A DNA stretch of 64,000 bases from Anoplopoma fimbria (Eukaryota; Chordata; Actinopteri; Perciformes; Anoplopomatidae): contig NC_072458.1 in assembly GCF_027596085.1 (NCBI RefSeq), positions 227,001 to 291,000 on the forward strand, read 5' to 3'. Made by a program: the position numbers and the translations under genes. The notes below the pieces were generated by a model, which searched no databases, was not told the DNA's origin, and was given only the letters and a program-made list of their open reading frames with translations. Within the stretch, counting starts at the first letter, position 1. Each line of letters opens with the position of its first letter. This document shows, one piece after another, positions 50,760 through 62,720 of the stretch.

Positions 50760-51896
50760 TTTTTTTTGTTATGTGTAAAATTGCTTTTAGGTGAGTTTTG
50801 AGAGAATTTTTGCTACTGTGTGCCTATTAGTAATAGTTGAATATGTGAGAAATGTGTCTGGTGGAAATAATGTGTATATTATCGTAACTTGAATATGATA
50901 TCTACTCTCTAGAAAATAATACATTTCCTTGAGATGTGCTAATAAATGGTTATATTTTTTGCACAATCATTCCAGCATAGTTCTCCCTATATCCCTCTGG
51001 TGATTATTTCGTCCCATTTTTCAGGGGAGTAGCACTATGCCACGCCATTCGTCCATACAAAATCTGTTCAATTCTTGAGGACTTTGGAGCCATTGTGCCT
51101 TTTTGTTCAAAGGTACAAAGGGTTGATGGGAACAGGATGTCCTGACAGTTCACTTCAGCACTTTATAAACTCGGCTTGCTAAAGTCTACAAGTTTGGTGT
51201 AAGGAAAACCACTGGTGTTTTTATTGTTGGTTAAATTCAAAATGATTTGGGGTTTGCTAATTGAATGAGGCATCCATAATAGAGCAGCAGTTCAAAAACA
51301 TCCAGCACATCAATCACTTAGAGTCTGCAGATGGAATACAGATAGCTAATAGATAGTTCGCCTTATCTATTTTGATGGCTTTCACATACTGTATTTAATT
51401 GAATGTAATATATCAGACACTTTTTCCTTTTAGTTTTAATACTGTTCTTTTTTTAATGATTGTTCTGTATAAGGGTTCGCACCTGGATCACTAAGGTTAA
51501 ATTGCCCCATATTTGTGTTACCTTTGACATTCCTTATGTTGCAATTGCGTCACTGATATTGAAAATAGAAGATTTTTAGTATATTTTTAAGTAGACGGTC
51601 GTGTGACTTTGCAAACACCTATATGGGGCTAGAACATGCATTGTGACAGTGTGGTACTTGTCTCTATGTAGACTGACACTATGCTTGTACAATGAACTTT
51701 GCCAGTGCACAATAAGATGCTTGCCTGGCAATCTGCCCGACTCAGAAGTGCCCACTTATCGTGGAGGTCCTTTTCCTTCTCGCGGAGGGGTTCAGGTCAA
51801 ACAGCCATTACAAAGACCCAAAGGCAATTCACTTCACGTTTAGCCAACGTAGCACTTTGATCTGAACTAAATAACATTATGCAACCATTAGGGCAT

Positions 51897-51898
<2 letters not shown>
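50758..51898. other. Non-coding stretch, nothing recognised
   Basis: AT-rich, no domain-bearing frame or repeat family. The segment 51735-51850 is somewhat more complex and CpG-bearing (TCTCGCGGAGGGG). Confidence 0.5.

Positions 51899-51973
<75 letters not shown>
51899..51973. repeat. (TG)n microsatellite
   Basis: An uninterrupted TG array of about 75 bp. Confidence 0.98.
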
Positions 51974-51974
<1 letters not shown>

Positions 51975-52031
51975 TCAGTGAAGGAAAGTAGGGATAATCT
52001 TCACATCAGCCCTTCCAGCAGACATCAGTCA

Positions 52032-52034
<3 letters not shown>

Positions 52035-52060
<26 letters not shown>
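52035..52060. repeat. Poly-T tract (26 T)
   Basis: Twenty-six consecutive T, 60 bp after the TG array. It may be the tail of an old minus-strand retrosequence, but nothing is recognisable beside it. Confidence 0.95.
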
Positions 52061-52064
<4 letters not shown>

Positions 52065-53279
52065 GTGTTGTACAGTTTCTTTTTTCTCCTCCTGTCCTAA
52101 GTTTGATAGCAAACATCAATACATCTGACACTGACACGCAGTAAATGAGCAGTTAAACCTTGTGCATGATGTCAAATCAGCTTGAAGGATGGGAGAACAA
52201 AAGAGGATGCCAGCTTTACTATTGGGACACTCATCCTTGGTGGATGCTTAGCTTTCACTGTTTGAATCTTTTTCGTCCAAGCTCTCTGTCAGAGGATCTT
52301 TGTTAGCCCGACACATGTATTTTTCCTTGTTACGCCCACCCAAGACAGGACTGTACAGCCAAAGCCCCCTTGAAGAATGAAATGATCTTTGAAAGCTAAT
52401 TCCCCATGATGGTTAAAAGGTAGATAAATGCTTCTGTGTTTTGGCACCCAGTTACAAATTATTAACACAATGGATCAATTGCTGACATTTAAAGTTTTAT
52501 GAGAAGACCAAGGCTTCTTATTTAGTGTAAATTTGACATATCCTCTTATACCATTTGGATACGCATTCCACTGGCTGGCTTAACACTGTGTGCTAATGCA
52601 GTAGATATTGGTTTAAATAAGCTTCTGAGACAACAACGAAGCAGGTAGCAGACATTCTTACCCATTACACAGTTCATTTAATTAACAGGGGTGGTGGGTT
52701 ATGCTGATTTTAACTTTGGGGTTAAAATGTTCCTTTTATATGTTTTATGGCCATATTTTATGGGCAGTTACGATAAGGTATGAAAAGGTCATTGGAGTGA
52801 AGAGAGTTGAAGTGAACTTTTTTAAAAATATGAAAAAAAGACAAGGGGAACAAAATGGTGGGGGGGCTAAGGAGTGGGAGATGGAGAAGCAGAGTAATGT
52901 ATCACACTGGCAGAGGTCAGGCAAGAGCAGGCTATGTAATTAGCTATAGAGGAGCTCGGTAATCATGCAACTAATACAGTGTTTCAGCAGATAATTAGTC
53001 ACACTACTGTACCAGGATGTCTCATATATATTTCTCTATTTATTTATTTATTTTGTGCTGCTTTTGTGATACAGTTTGTGCATAATTGTCTGATATCAAA
53101 TCAGAAACATATTCATGCACACTGATACATGTGGGACTGAGTTCCCATTGTCTTTACATAAACGCGTTCACAACAAGAAAGCTATAATAACCTTCCACTC
53201 CCACCCCTCCCCCTTTTGTTTTCCTTCCGTTCCACGCCTTCTCTTCGTCTGCGGTGCGTCTGCCTCCATCCAGCCGCCT
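52061..53279. other. Non-coding stretch, nothing recognised
   Basis: AT-rich with GGTGGGGGGGCTAAGG near 52857-52871 and a TTTATTTATTTATTT patch at 53037-53052. From 53190 the plus strand is pyrimidine-rich. Confidence 0.5.
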
Positions 53280-53425
53280 CCGCGGTGCGATTCACGACGG
53301 ACCCCCCAGAGAGGGGGCTAATGAGGGCTAACGATGGGAACGCATGCTGCTGTTTCCCTTTCATTAACGGGTCCACGCTTGCACACCGAACACAGCTTTT
53401 CATCATCAGCAGACTGCCATCAGCG
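53280..53425. promoter_or_regulatory. Candidate CpG-bearing regulatory segment
   Basis: CGCGGTGCGATTCACGACGG, GGGGGCTAATGAGGGC and TTTCATTAACGGGTCC combine preserved CpG with ATTA cores. Repeat-free. It may be part of one element with 53580-53650. Confidence 0.3.
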
Positions 53426-53579
53426 TCAGCTCTTCTTTTCCCTCCATCTATCACCTCCTCGCTCTGTCTACTACCCTTCACCTCTTTCATCAGTCAAATG
53501 GAGTGGCTTTTCTCCGTTTTCGCTCAATTTATACTTATCTTCCTCGTCTCTTGCTGGTCTTTCTCTTAACCAACCGCCT
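53426..53579. other. Pyrimidine-rich spacer
   Basis: Plus strand biased to C and T (CTCCATCTATCACCTCCTCG). It produces overlapping open frames (53216-53569 and 53334-53588) with no domain. Confidence 0.5.
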
Positions 53580-53655
53580 CCTCTATGAATACTAACGTGT
53601 CGACGCCGTCCTAATTACTGCTCAATGTCATTTCAGTGGGCAGGTAGAGTCTCTT
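53580..53655. promoter_or_regulatory. Candidate conserved non-coding element
   Basis: ACGTGTCGACGCCGTCC is followed by TAATTACTGCTCAATG and CATTTCAGTGGGC, so a CpG cluster sits next to a TAATTA core. Short. Confidence 0.3.
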
Positions 53656-55639
53656 GGTGAGACTCACACATATGATCACTCCACAGTCTCGGGGAACAGA
53701 AGAAAATCATTTACAACATCTAGCCTCTGGTGAATCATCTTGGGTACATCTAAATTTTGAATTTCTTTTCAAATTACATATCTGTGCTTACAGGGTCATA
53801 TCAGTCCGACATCTTCTCTCAGTTCTTATTTTGTTTTTTCATGCTAATTGTCAAAGCAAACTTCAGGTTAGGTTCTTGGCATAAAGGTTGTTTTAAAGGA
53901 TAGGTCCACACGTTTTAAGTGTATTTCAACACAATACAAACATTTATATTTGTTGAATTTCTTAAATCTGTTACTTTACCTGTAACTGTAAAAGTCTTAT
54001 AGGGTCGTAGAGGGTGACATCAAAGATCCTTGACTGGATTTGACCCACCAGGGACATTTCAGCAAGCCGCCACACAGAGAAGTAATAGCTAAAAAAGAAT
54101 GTCAATGGAGCAAGTTTAGTCAGTCAGACATATTTGTTGGGGGTAATTACACATATATGATATTGATATAATTGTTTTGATAGCAGGTTTGTCAACGAAG
54201 ATGCATTGCTTAAAGCAAATTATTATAAAACATGGCAAAAATCTCAAGATGTTTAGTGGACAATGTCAGGTCAACATTACTTATCTAAAATCTATTGTTG
54301 GTGTTGATTCAAATCTTTTCAGTGCTTAGGTTTTCCATGGAATGGATGGCGTCTGGCCGGAAGATGCCATGAGACATTAGCTGCCTGTGATTAAAGTGCA
54401 ATGCCACATGACCTTTGTGGTGTTATATTCAGTGCTGCAAGTGTTGTGGGTTTTGTGGGTTCAAAGAATGAAGCGATTACAAGAGAGGTAAGGGTCAGTG
54501 TTGTCAAATACATGGTTGACAGTAGCCTTGGGAGACAATGGGAACAATCAGTCATAGGCTTAAAAAAATCTGAAAAAAAAGTGAAATAACAAATAAGGAT
54601 TACACACAGGATTCCATATGTTGTTATTAGACCATGGACGCTACACATTCCAGATCTAAGAACAGAAAATTAAAAAAATAAGAACACAAAAGATTAATTC
54701 AAAATACGAATTTGACCCAACTTCTCTTTTTCTGAATTTTTCTTTTCCATAACTTTATCAGCTGTAGGACTTCCCAACTGCTTTTCCACCACGTATGTGT
54801 ACAAGCTTGTGAAAAACGAGAGCAACGGGAGCAATTCTGTAAAACACACAGCAGACGAACGGACAGAAAACCACCATGCTGTGCTAGAGCTAACCAACCA
54901 ACCTGGATCTACCTTTCCATTTCATATGCTCCTGCACCACTAGACACAGGGTTCATGCTCCATAGCTATAAAAGACACATTTACAAGCTGCCAAGAAAAT
55001 GAATAAAACATCAAAGTCAGTACACAGGCAGCTGCGGCAGCTCACAGTGGATTTTTTGGTAAAGCTTAGGGGGGAGACTGCACTTCATGTTTGATACATG
55101 TTTGGCACACGCAACTGACTCAATCAACCTAAACAGAACATCTCAGGGATTTTCTGAAGCAGATGTATCCTCAGCTCGGCATTGTATAATTGAATACCTG
55201 CCTACGTCTAGGCCTGTCAGATAGACGGGGTCCACTGCTGCTAATTGGCACTGTATTTCTCGAAAAAGGAAAGTATGGATGTTGTTTCTGTTTGTGGATG
55301 CTTTGTTATCAGAAAAGCGTGACTGTTTTTCTGAAGTTTAAAGATTCTTTTCACACATTCCACATATAGAAAAAAAATCTACTGGCCTATGTTTGTGTTC
55401 TTTAGACCTCCAAAGAATGTAGATGGCTGAGAAACTTGCTGTGGGATAATGGGTTACTTGTGGTTTTGTTTTGCTACTACACTCTGACTCTCTCAGTCTA
55501 AGGGACTGGGAGTGCTTCCAGGTTTTTTGCAAAAGATTGGTGTCTAGCAGATGTGCGGATAAAACTCTGATCACCACTGGGCTGCCAGTGGCCACTTCAC
55601 CATCCACTCTCACTGACGGTCATTGATGATTTCAATTTT
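53656..55639. other. Non-coding stretch with possible worn repeats
   Basis: TTAAAGGATAGGTCCACACG at 53893-53912 resembles the start of a common fish repeat ('AAAGGATAGGTTCACA'), but the continuation does not convince me. No gene or firm repeat elsewhere. Confidence 0.45.
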
Positions 55640-55800
55640 GCCGTGTGATTCCTTTACGCTCCGCGCCGTGCCGGGAATAGATTTCTCGCCTGTTGCACTT
55701 GCTGTTGTTTTTGGCTCAAATCGATTCGGTAAGCGATATATAATTAGATAGCATCTCGCTTCGTTATCATTTCCCATGAGGAGCGGCTACTACGCATGGC
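55640..55800. promoter_or_regulatory. Candidate conserved non-coding element
   Basis: A dense CpG group (ACGCTCCGCGCCGTGCCGGG) is followed by CAAATCGATTCGGTAAGCG, a TAATTA core at 55741-55746 and CATCTCGCTTCGTTATC. CpG retention in otherwise AT-rich DNA suggests constraint or an unmethylated state. Motif-based only. Confidence 0.35.
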
Positions 55801-56819
55801 AGCCATTTCTCCTTTCCACTCCTGCTGTCTGCTCTTCAATCCTGCTACTCATTCTTCCTCATGGCCTTTCTAACAGGCTCTGCTGTTTTTTTTTTATACC
55901 TTTTCTATTCTCTGCTCCTCTTCCCCTGAGTGTGCATGCAACTGCATTTTTTTTTCTTCAAAATTCTCTTTCATTAGTGCTCTAAAGTTCTCTTTGTCAA
56001 ACAAATGTGGCAATTAAAACTTTCTCATTAAAATGTCCCTGCCATGCTCCCTCTTCTCTTTCAAAATATCACCCCTTCCTCATCTGTGGGTCCCGAGGGC
56101 TTCACGGGAAGAGGTGGTTCCCTGTTGCTATGGCAGCTCCTTACTGATCTGTTTTGTCTGTGGAGCCGCGGGTCAAGTGGCTGGAGCAACTCAGTAAGAG
56201 GTTCCCACACCACTCAACTGCAAATCCTGTTCGTTGTTAGTGGCACTTACCTCTTTAAGCCTACACTATTGGAATTGTGTTTACCACTGTACTTTTTTCT
56301 CTTAAATTATTGAGCAAAAATGTCCCACGTATTCTGGTTCCAGCTTCTGAGAAGTTAGTGCTTTTCTTGTTGTTATACCAACGTGATTTTTGGACTGGTT
56401 GGTAAGAAAATTGTTAAGACATAGCATACATTTTGCACTCTTTTCCCTTGATGATAATTATCCTTAGTTGCAGCCCTAATGGAACCCTAAAACAGGCTTT
56501 TTATTTTGAAGACTTCACAGATGCACAAGACTTAAAGGTCCTATACAAAACCAAAATGTTTTAAAAAGATTAAACAATCCTCATCATATGATGCAACACA
56601 ACATCAATCTGCATCTTCCAAAAGTACCTTAGAGTATAATCAGCATTTCTCTCAAAAGCTACAGCCAGGATTCCGGTGTAGTGTGGCATGGGCAAAGAGA
56701 AAAGATGAGTTGCTTGTCAAATCTTCTTATACATAAATTCATGATAATAGTAATGAAATAAAATCTAATGGCATGTGACTCGCCAACATTTTTTCCTCGG
56801 GACTACATTACACTACAAA
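55801..56819. other. Non-coding stretch, nothing recognised
   Basis: Pyrimidine-rich at 55800-55990 with two T-runs, then AT-rich DNA. Frames carry no domain. Confidence 0.5.
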
Positions 56820-56935
56820 ACAAAAGTTAGGTTAAGGCAACAGAACTGCTGAGTCATGTTAAAGGAAACGGTCACAAATGTTAGGTTAAGGCAACAAAAC
56901 AACCATTAGGTTGAAAAGTCCTCTGTTTGTTGGAC
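56820..56935 (-). repeat. Short tandem segment of a percomorph 'AACCTAAC' repeat
   Basis: GTTAGGTTAAGGCAACA occurs at 56826 and again at 56880, a 54-bp period, followed by AACAACCATTAGGTTG. Reverse-complemented this reads TGTTGCCTTAACCTAAC, wording that I associate with a periodic fish repeat. It may be related to 48130-48405. Confidence 0.5.
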
Positions 56936-58500
56936 CCCTTCACCTCCCAACCTGCCCACCATAAGTGGTTTTCTCAATCAATTGCGTCAATAGCTCTAAC
57001 CATCAGGTAACTTCAATGCGCTTGATTTGTGAGTCCACCACAAATCCTAAAAAACCTGCCTTGATAGTGGGCTGGAAAACAACTTCGCTGAACAAGTTTC
57101 ATGAACTTGTGTTTGAGCTTATTTTGTGCAATCTTAAATCCTTTGGAAAATCCAAATGGCTTTTTATCGAGGGAACAACTACAATGCTAACTTCTGAGTT
57201 GGCTTCCAAAATAACTTCATCCCTACAGCACTCTCTATTTCCGATGCATGACCTGCTGTTGTGATAGCATGTAGTAAACTGCTTCCAGTCGGTAGACCTG
57301 ACTGTAGTAAAGACTAAAAAACACATTTCCTATCATTTTTCACATGGTGTGTCTATCAGCCATGAGCAGTAAATTATTTACAACGTTATTGACGTGTTGA
57401 CGCCAACATATTACCTGTGACATGTAAAGCTCTGAGGAAAAGTGTGGTTCAGAAAACACAGTCAACCTGGTCTTGGGTACAACAAACCTTCTTACCACCT
57501 ATGGAAGAATGTGGAAACAATAGTTATTAAACCTAGCTCTAGTTAATGAAAATATATTTCATATGCTGTTCAACTATTTTCTTTTTTTTTTTTACATTCC
57601 TTATGTGAAGTATGGGAGTCTCACAGACAAAGAACACTACACCACTGCCAATATATTGCCTAATTATCAAAATAAATAAATAAAATTAAAAAATAAATAA
57701 ATATTACACATAGCACTGGCAGAGATAAAACCGTTACATCCATTTCTGTAAATAAACACAAATGAATGTAAATTCCACTGTAGATAAGCACAGGTTGTGT
57801 GCCAAGGACAGCGGCATTGGGTTTTTCCACATACTACTTTTGCTTACTTTCAACCCTACATTTTGTCTCATCTCTTTTGAACTCCTGATTTCAGAAGAGA
57901 CTTGTATCTCATTATAAATCATAAGTACGAATATCAAGAAATGATAATTAATCAAAGAAAGCAGGGAACCACCCGGGAACTCCACAAATAGCATGTATTA
58001 TATACTGTGGTATTATTCAACCACTGGTGAAAGAAAAAAAAAAAAGAATTTGTCTAATTATCTGGGCCAAGCTGTAAAATATAACTGATTGAGAATAAAT
58101 ATTGTTTATTTCTTCAAAAGAAACCTCAACGAAAACAAGAAGGAACTTATTTAAATAAAGTCTATAAAAAGTGAAAACGTATATCAAGTGTTAAATTATT
58201 ATATCTAAGATCATTGTCCAAGACATAGAAGTGTGCCATAGTGGCACACACCGTATGTTGCGTACCAATAGTTATTTTTACAATAACATATTTTTCCTTA
58301 CTTTATTTTAAAATAAGTTCTTGAAACCTTGCCCTGAACTTACAAATGCAATCCCTGAATACATTTCTACTTCATTCTATTCTTCGCCAGACACCTCACA
58401 GCACCTCTGCTCACACAGCTGAGCCACATGTGCCCTGATAGAGGTCACAGCTGAAACCCTGAGTACAGCTGAAGATGGGCATCACTAAGCCTGGACCTGT
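56936..58500. other. Non-coding stretch, nothing firm
   Basis: The block 56980-57330 looks like a worn interspersed repeat (its frames carry no domain), but I could not place it. A T-run is near 57579-57592, an AAATAAATAAAT patch at 57670-57702 and an A-run near 58031-58042. Confidence 0.45.
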
Positions 58501-58527
58501 GCTTGCATTTGTTACAGTTTTGTAGTT

Positions 58528-58541
58528 GGGGGGGGGGGGGG
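58528..58541. repeat. Poly-G run (14 G)
   Basis: Fourteen consecutive G, the longest G homopolymer in the window, 55 bp before the hairpin at 58596. Confidence 0.95.
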
Positions 58542-58595
58542 AGTTTCACACACAGATATGTGCTTCTGAAAAAGCATTCTGCCCGACTGAACACT

Positions 58596-58668
58596 TTGGA
58601 CAGCTCCGAGAAGGATGGAGGTAATTCTCTCAATAATTGGGTCTTACCTCCACTCTGGAGCTGTCCAA
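58596..58668. repeat. Inverted repeat forming a 12 + 8 bp hairpin
   Basis: The left arm TTGGACAGCTCC...GGAGGTAA (58596-58624) pairs with TTACCTCC...GGAGCTGTCCAA (58644-58668). Twelve and eight base pairs are perfect, separated by an asymmetric internal loop, with a 19-base terminal loop. It could be a structured RNA, or the remnant of a small palindromic element. Confidence 0.85.
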
Positions 58669-59560
58669 GGTACCTACACATATGTTATCTGAGTGTCGCT
58701 GTCCATGGTGCTGAAGCGACAAAGCTCCATCTTCATATACTCCTGTTCTTATTCAGACCAGGTCTCATTAGCAGCAACGCAGTGCAGATGCCATCCTCCC
58801 CCCGATGCTTCATTCAACAGTAACTTCTACAAACAGTCAGTAATACAAATATTGTTTTTGGGCAGGGCTTTTAAGCTTAACAAGTATAGGCTTTATTTTA
58901 GGATTAGAACGGTGGCTTGGATTCATATTGCAAATTGGAAAACTTTAAGTTGCTCTCATCAATATTTCTTATATAGACTAAGGATTAAATGCCTCCATGT
59001 ATTGTGAAAGGTGTCACTTGTAGTTATGAGGCCACAGAAAGTTATTGTCAAACTCTGCAGTTCCCCTCAACTCTAAAGAACGTTTTCACTTCTTTTACCT
59101 TAAGTAACAGTGGAGCTGTGGTCAATGCAAAACATTAACACCTTTCCAGCCGCAGCAGACTGATTGTTTTAAGCAAAAAGGCTCTGATATCACCACTGTA
59201 TGCTACATCCCCCACATCAATCAGCAGACCGATATAGTCCAAGACTTTTTTCTTAGCAATAAGTTGGTGGAGACTAAAACTGAGCTAAAAAGTGATATTG
59301 GATTTACCTTTGTCAGGTGGCCAAAAACACAACTCAAAAATATTTTGCCTGCACTGTTTGCTATTGCTGACATTCCTATCAACTTTGTAAGGTGGTGATG
59401 TGTTACACGCTGTGCATTCAATTATTTTTACTCCCCAATTGGCCAGAATATAAATTAATTCAGCTTTTTAAGTATATTGTGTTGCTGCTAGCTGTAATAT
59501 GTTTTAATTCACCATAACAGTAGAATACAACAAGAAACCATGGCCTTACTGTAATGTTTT
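58669..59560. other. Non-coding stretch, nothing recognised
   Basis: AT-rich. Frames up to about 100 codons (58503-58823, 58693-59007) carry no domain. Confidence 0.5.
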
Positions 59561-59803
59561 TTGTTTTTTTTAGTAATTGCCATCTGCATGCAGGGAACAC
59601 CAACACTTGTTGTGTGCAACATCAGCAGATGTGAAAATGTTGAATTTCTTGCAGTCACACAAGAAAGCATTTTGCTGGTATTGATGGCAGTGTTTTCCCT
59701 CCTACACAATCTCTTGCACATCCGCTCCATATCAATATACAGACATGGAATCATCACATTTCTTTCTTTCGTGAGTTGCTGTTGTGTTGCTGCCTCTCGG
59801 TGA
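59561..59803 (+). other. Exon-like open segment of unknown nature
   Basis: A T-rich stretch ending in TTTTTTTTAG (to 59573) resembles a splice acceptor and TCG|GTGAGT at 59800 resembles a donor. The 226 bp between are open in one frame. The product would be hydrophobic and rich in Leu, Ile and Cys, with no domain I recognise. The minus strand is also open here. Chance, an unannotated exon, or part of a repeat are all possible. Confidence 0.2.
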
Positions 59804-59959
59804 GTTTGAGATCATGATGTGCTCATCGTTTCATGTTCTGGCCGGCTCCTTTTGAATGTTGGGAGGTTTGAAAGCTTCGGCAAAGCCTTGAAAAACACAC
59901 TGAAAAGTCACTTTGATAAACATATATCTTTAGGCTAGATTAAAACAGAGAGCAACAAA

Positions 59960-60325
59960 TCCCAACACATGGAGTGTCGGAGCACAGCTCTTTTGAACAT
60001 CCTCCACTGGGAGTTATAATAAGCCGCCATCCCTACTCCCCAAACTTTCTGCTTTTTGATTTTCCTCCTCACACCGTTGACATGGAAGCACTTAGGAGGA
60101 GCCCAGCTTGTAACATATCCATATTGGAGTATCAGAGTAGATTACCTGAATGTGAGGATTTAGAATTGCAAAACCGTCTCAAAATAATGACAAGGTAGAA
60201 TGAATGAAGAGAACATTCTTTCCGCATGAAGGTTTTTCTGATTTTGCTCATTATGGGAAACAAATGACGAGAAATGGATGACAGGCAATTAATGAGGAAT
60301 TGTTTTCCGGCTCTCTTTGCTACTC
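59960..60325. promoter_or_regulatory. Candidate conserved non-coding element
   Basis: A complex, repeat-free block with AGTTATAATAAGCCGCC, GTAGATTACCTGAATG, TTGCTCATTATGGG and GCAATTAATGAGGAATTG. Several ATTA and TAATGA cores occur within 350 bp. The short frames across it have no domain. Motif-based. Confidence 0.35.
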
Positions 60326-60897
60326 CTGCACGTGAGGGTATGGGCACCTTGCACTCTCAGTTTTATTGTGCACGAATGCACACATTGTCTGAATACACCA
60401 GAATGCTGTGCATATGCATGGGCGTCTGGGTGAATAAAGAGCAAGGTCTCGCTTTGACTCATCCCTTTGTGTCTCGTGAGATGCCTCATCAGAGATCATT
60501 AGCAGTCGAGTCTCATTCCTCCCCTCATCCCATGTCTCATCTCCTTCCCAATGCATTCCATTCTTCACTTCCACTTCCTGTTGCCGTATTGTCTGCACCG
60601 CATGCTGTGTGATGAAAGGCCAATCAAGTGGAAAAAGAGGATCCTGACATGGAAATAAAGGGCTGCACATCTCCACTTGTCTTCTTGCTCTCAACGCCCG
60701 TGAAGTTTAACTTGTATCCCACTCATGTGAAGACAAAATGTGCGAGAGTCAGAGAGTACAGGAAATGTATGGCCTGAGTGTAGCGGACTAGAAGAGAATA
60801 CTCTTGATCATCATTTACAGCTCGCATGAAACTTGTTTTTCCCAAATTTATGTGCTATGCAACAGAGAGATTAGAATGTATCACTGAAAAAATGTGT

Positions 60898-60899
<2 letters not shown>
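60326..60899. other. Non-coding stretch, nothing recognised
   Basis: No gene recognised. Frames on both strands (60274-60612, 60694-60320) lack domains. Confidence 0.5.

Positions 60900-60970
<71 letters not shown>
60900..60970. repeat. (GT)n microsatellite
   Basis: An uninterrupted GT array of about 71 bp. Confidence 0.98.
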
Positions 60971-60973
<3 letters not shown>

Positions 60974-61189
60974 GAATGAGTGTGAGATCTATGTGTGTCT
61001 GTGACATTGTGGGTGAGTTAGAGATGTATAAGGATCGTTAAAGCAGCCAAGGGTGTCTCCAAGGCTCCCTACTGCGAGAGGCAATGGGTCCTCCCTCAAG
61101 ACAGTTTTTAAATGTCAACCCCTCATGGCCCATCTCTAGGTTCAGGGTTCCGTCTTATATTGTGTAATATTATAGCAATATTTCCCATA

Positions 61190-61425
61190 ATGACTCAATT
61201 TGTGCCTTAAGGCCCTTTATAATAATCCACAGCATCTCGGAGTCATTTGAGGATATGCTGTGGCGATGCTGCTCGAGCAGTTCCTCGGTCAGAAAATTGG
61301 AAAAAAGTCTGACATTTTCGCTCGGTCTATATTTTCCACCAAATCAGAAAATCATTTAAAGAAGTCAAATGAAAATATTACCTATCTCACATTCAGGCCA
61401 CATGCAATGAATTAACAGTTATCCT
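61190..61425. promoter_or_regulatory. Candidate conserved non-coding element with a 9-bp inverted repeat
   Basis: CCACAGCAT (61227-61235) and ATGCTGTGG (61255-61263) form a perfect inverted repeat around a 19-base loop. GCTGCTCGAGCAGTTCCTCGG and TTTTCGCTCGGTC follow, with GAATTAACAG further on. Repeat-free and CpG-bearing. Regulatory role inferred. Confidence 0.3.
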
Positions 61426-62629
61426 TGGACCAATATCAGTGTTGTATGCACTTTCATTGACTGGTTGGCATTTCACCATGACATTCAGAAGGCCAAAAAG
61501 AAAAAGATAAATGCTGAACTTATAGTCTCAATAGGTAGCTGATTCAAAACACAGGGGATGCTGTGTCAGTGATTGGGATATTTTGATTGTAGAAAGCATT
61601 CAATAAACACTCACTTATTTAGTGTTCCCTGCAGCTTTTGATTGTTCATTGATTTTATATGCCAACAAAACAATCTTAGACCTATTATGTTCTTTATTCT
61701 CAGAGACATGAAGAAATACTGTGCTCTGGTCAATGATTGGTGATGTGCTGCAACACACTGACCAGTGTCTTTCAATCATTTTCTTGTCTTTGTTCCCTTA
61801 TTTATTTTGTCCTCAACCCAAGTAGAAATGTCATCCAACATGAATGATGCCGACATTTTGATTCATGGACTTTTGATAAGCATCGTCGTTAAACCATTAA
61901 GAATGCCAATTTTGAATGGCATCAGTATTCAGCAGGTATTCTAGGTGGTATGCATTTGCTAAGACTTTTGTAAATTTCCATTAGAATGAGTAATGTGAGT
62001 AGTAGGGTCACAGCAGTGTCCTAAGAAGTTGGACATTGGCTTCACAGGGCTGCATAGCAAGTTGGCCTTCATGGCAATTGATCAGACAACAGTAGCTCAC
62101 CACCATAAAGATCTGAGAGAGCTACCAGCCTGTCAATCCAGTTAAATCCAGGCCTGGTGGGGTTTTTACTCCTGGTGATTTCAGTTCCTTGAAGTTTGAG
62201 CTTTGGACTTGTAGTTCCTTTGGAACTCAAAGACTTTAGGTAGCATTCAAGAAGACAATGGGTTATGGGACATACTGTGCAAAATTGCTATTTGTGGTTT
62301 ATTGTTACAAATACAACACACCTGGTTGTCTTTAACATTCAGGATTCTGTCTTGCCCCTGTCTTACTATACTATACTGTATACTGTACCATACTGCTAAA
62401 AACAGTAACACCTCTTAAAATGTATTTTTAGTGCAAAACACCTCAAGGAACTGGCTTTTCACTCATTAGCAATGTTACGTTTGGACTTGTTATCCACAAG
62501 GAGGAGCTGTTGTGTCGTTATTAGACGAGTTCCAAAAGTCAACATGCGCCACCTATAGCAAAGGAATGGAATGAAACCAAAAGACCTACCAATTTTTCTT
62601 CAATTTATTACACTTGCATCACCTCTGAG
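61426..62629. other. Non-coding stretch, nothing recognised
   Basis: AT-rich, with a CTATACTATACTGTATACTG patch at 62366-62386. No gene or repeat family identified. Confidence 0.5.
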
Positions 62630-62720
62630 CTAAAATGAAATGGAAAACCATGTATCACTATAATTAATTCTCTAATTATGTGGCATTGGGCACAATTACA
62701 GCTTGCCATGTATTTTTACA
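62630..62720. promoter_or_regulatory. Candidate paired homeodomain site block
   Basis: Two TAATTA cores (62661-62666 and 62673-62678) lie 12 bp apart in CTATAATTAATTCTCTAATTA-type context, followed by GGCACAATTACAGC. The spacing fits side-by-side binding. Short and motif-based. Confidence 0.3.

Noticed and set aside
56965..57264. 99-codon frame across a repeat-like block
   Set aside because: No domain on either strand. I suspect a worn interspersed repeat but cannot name or delimit it.
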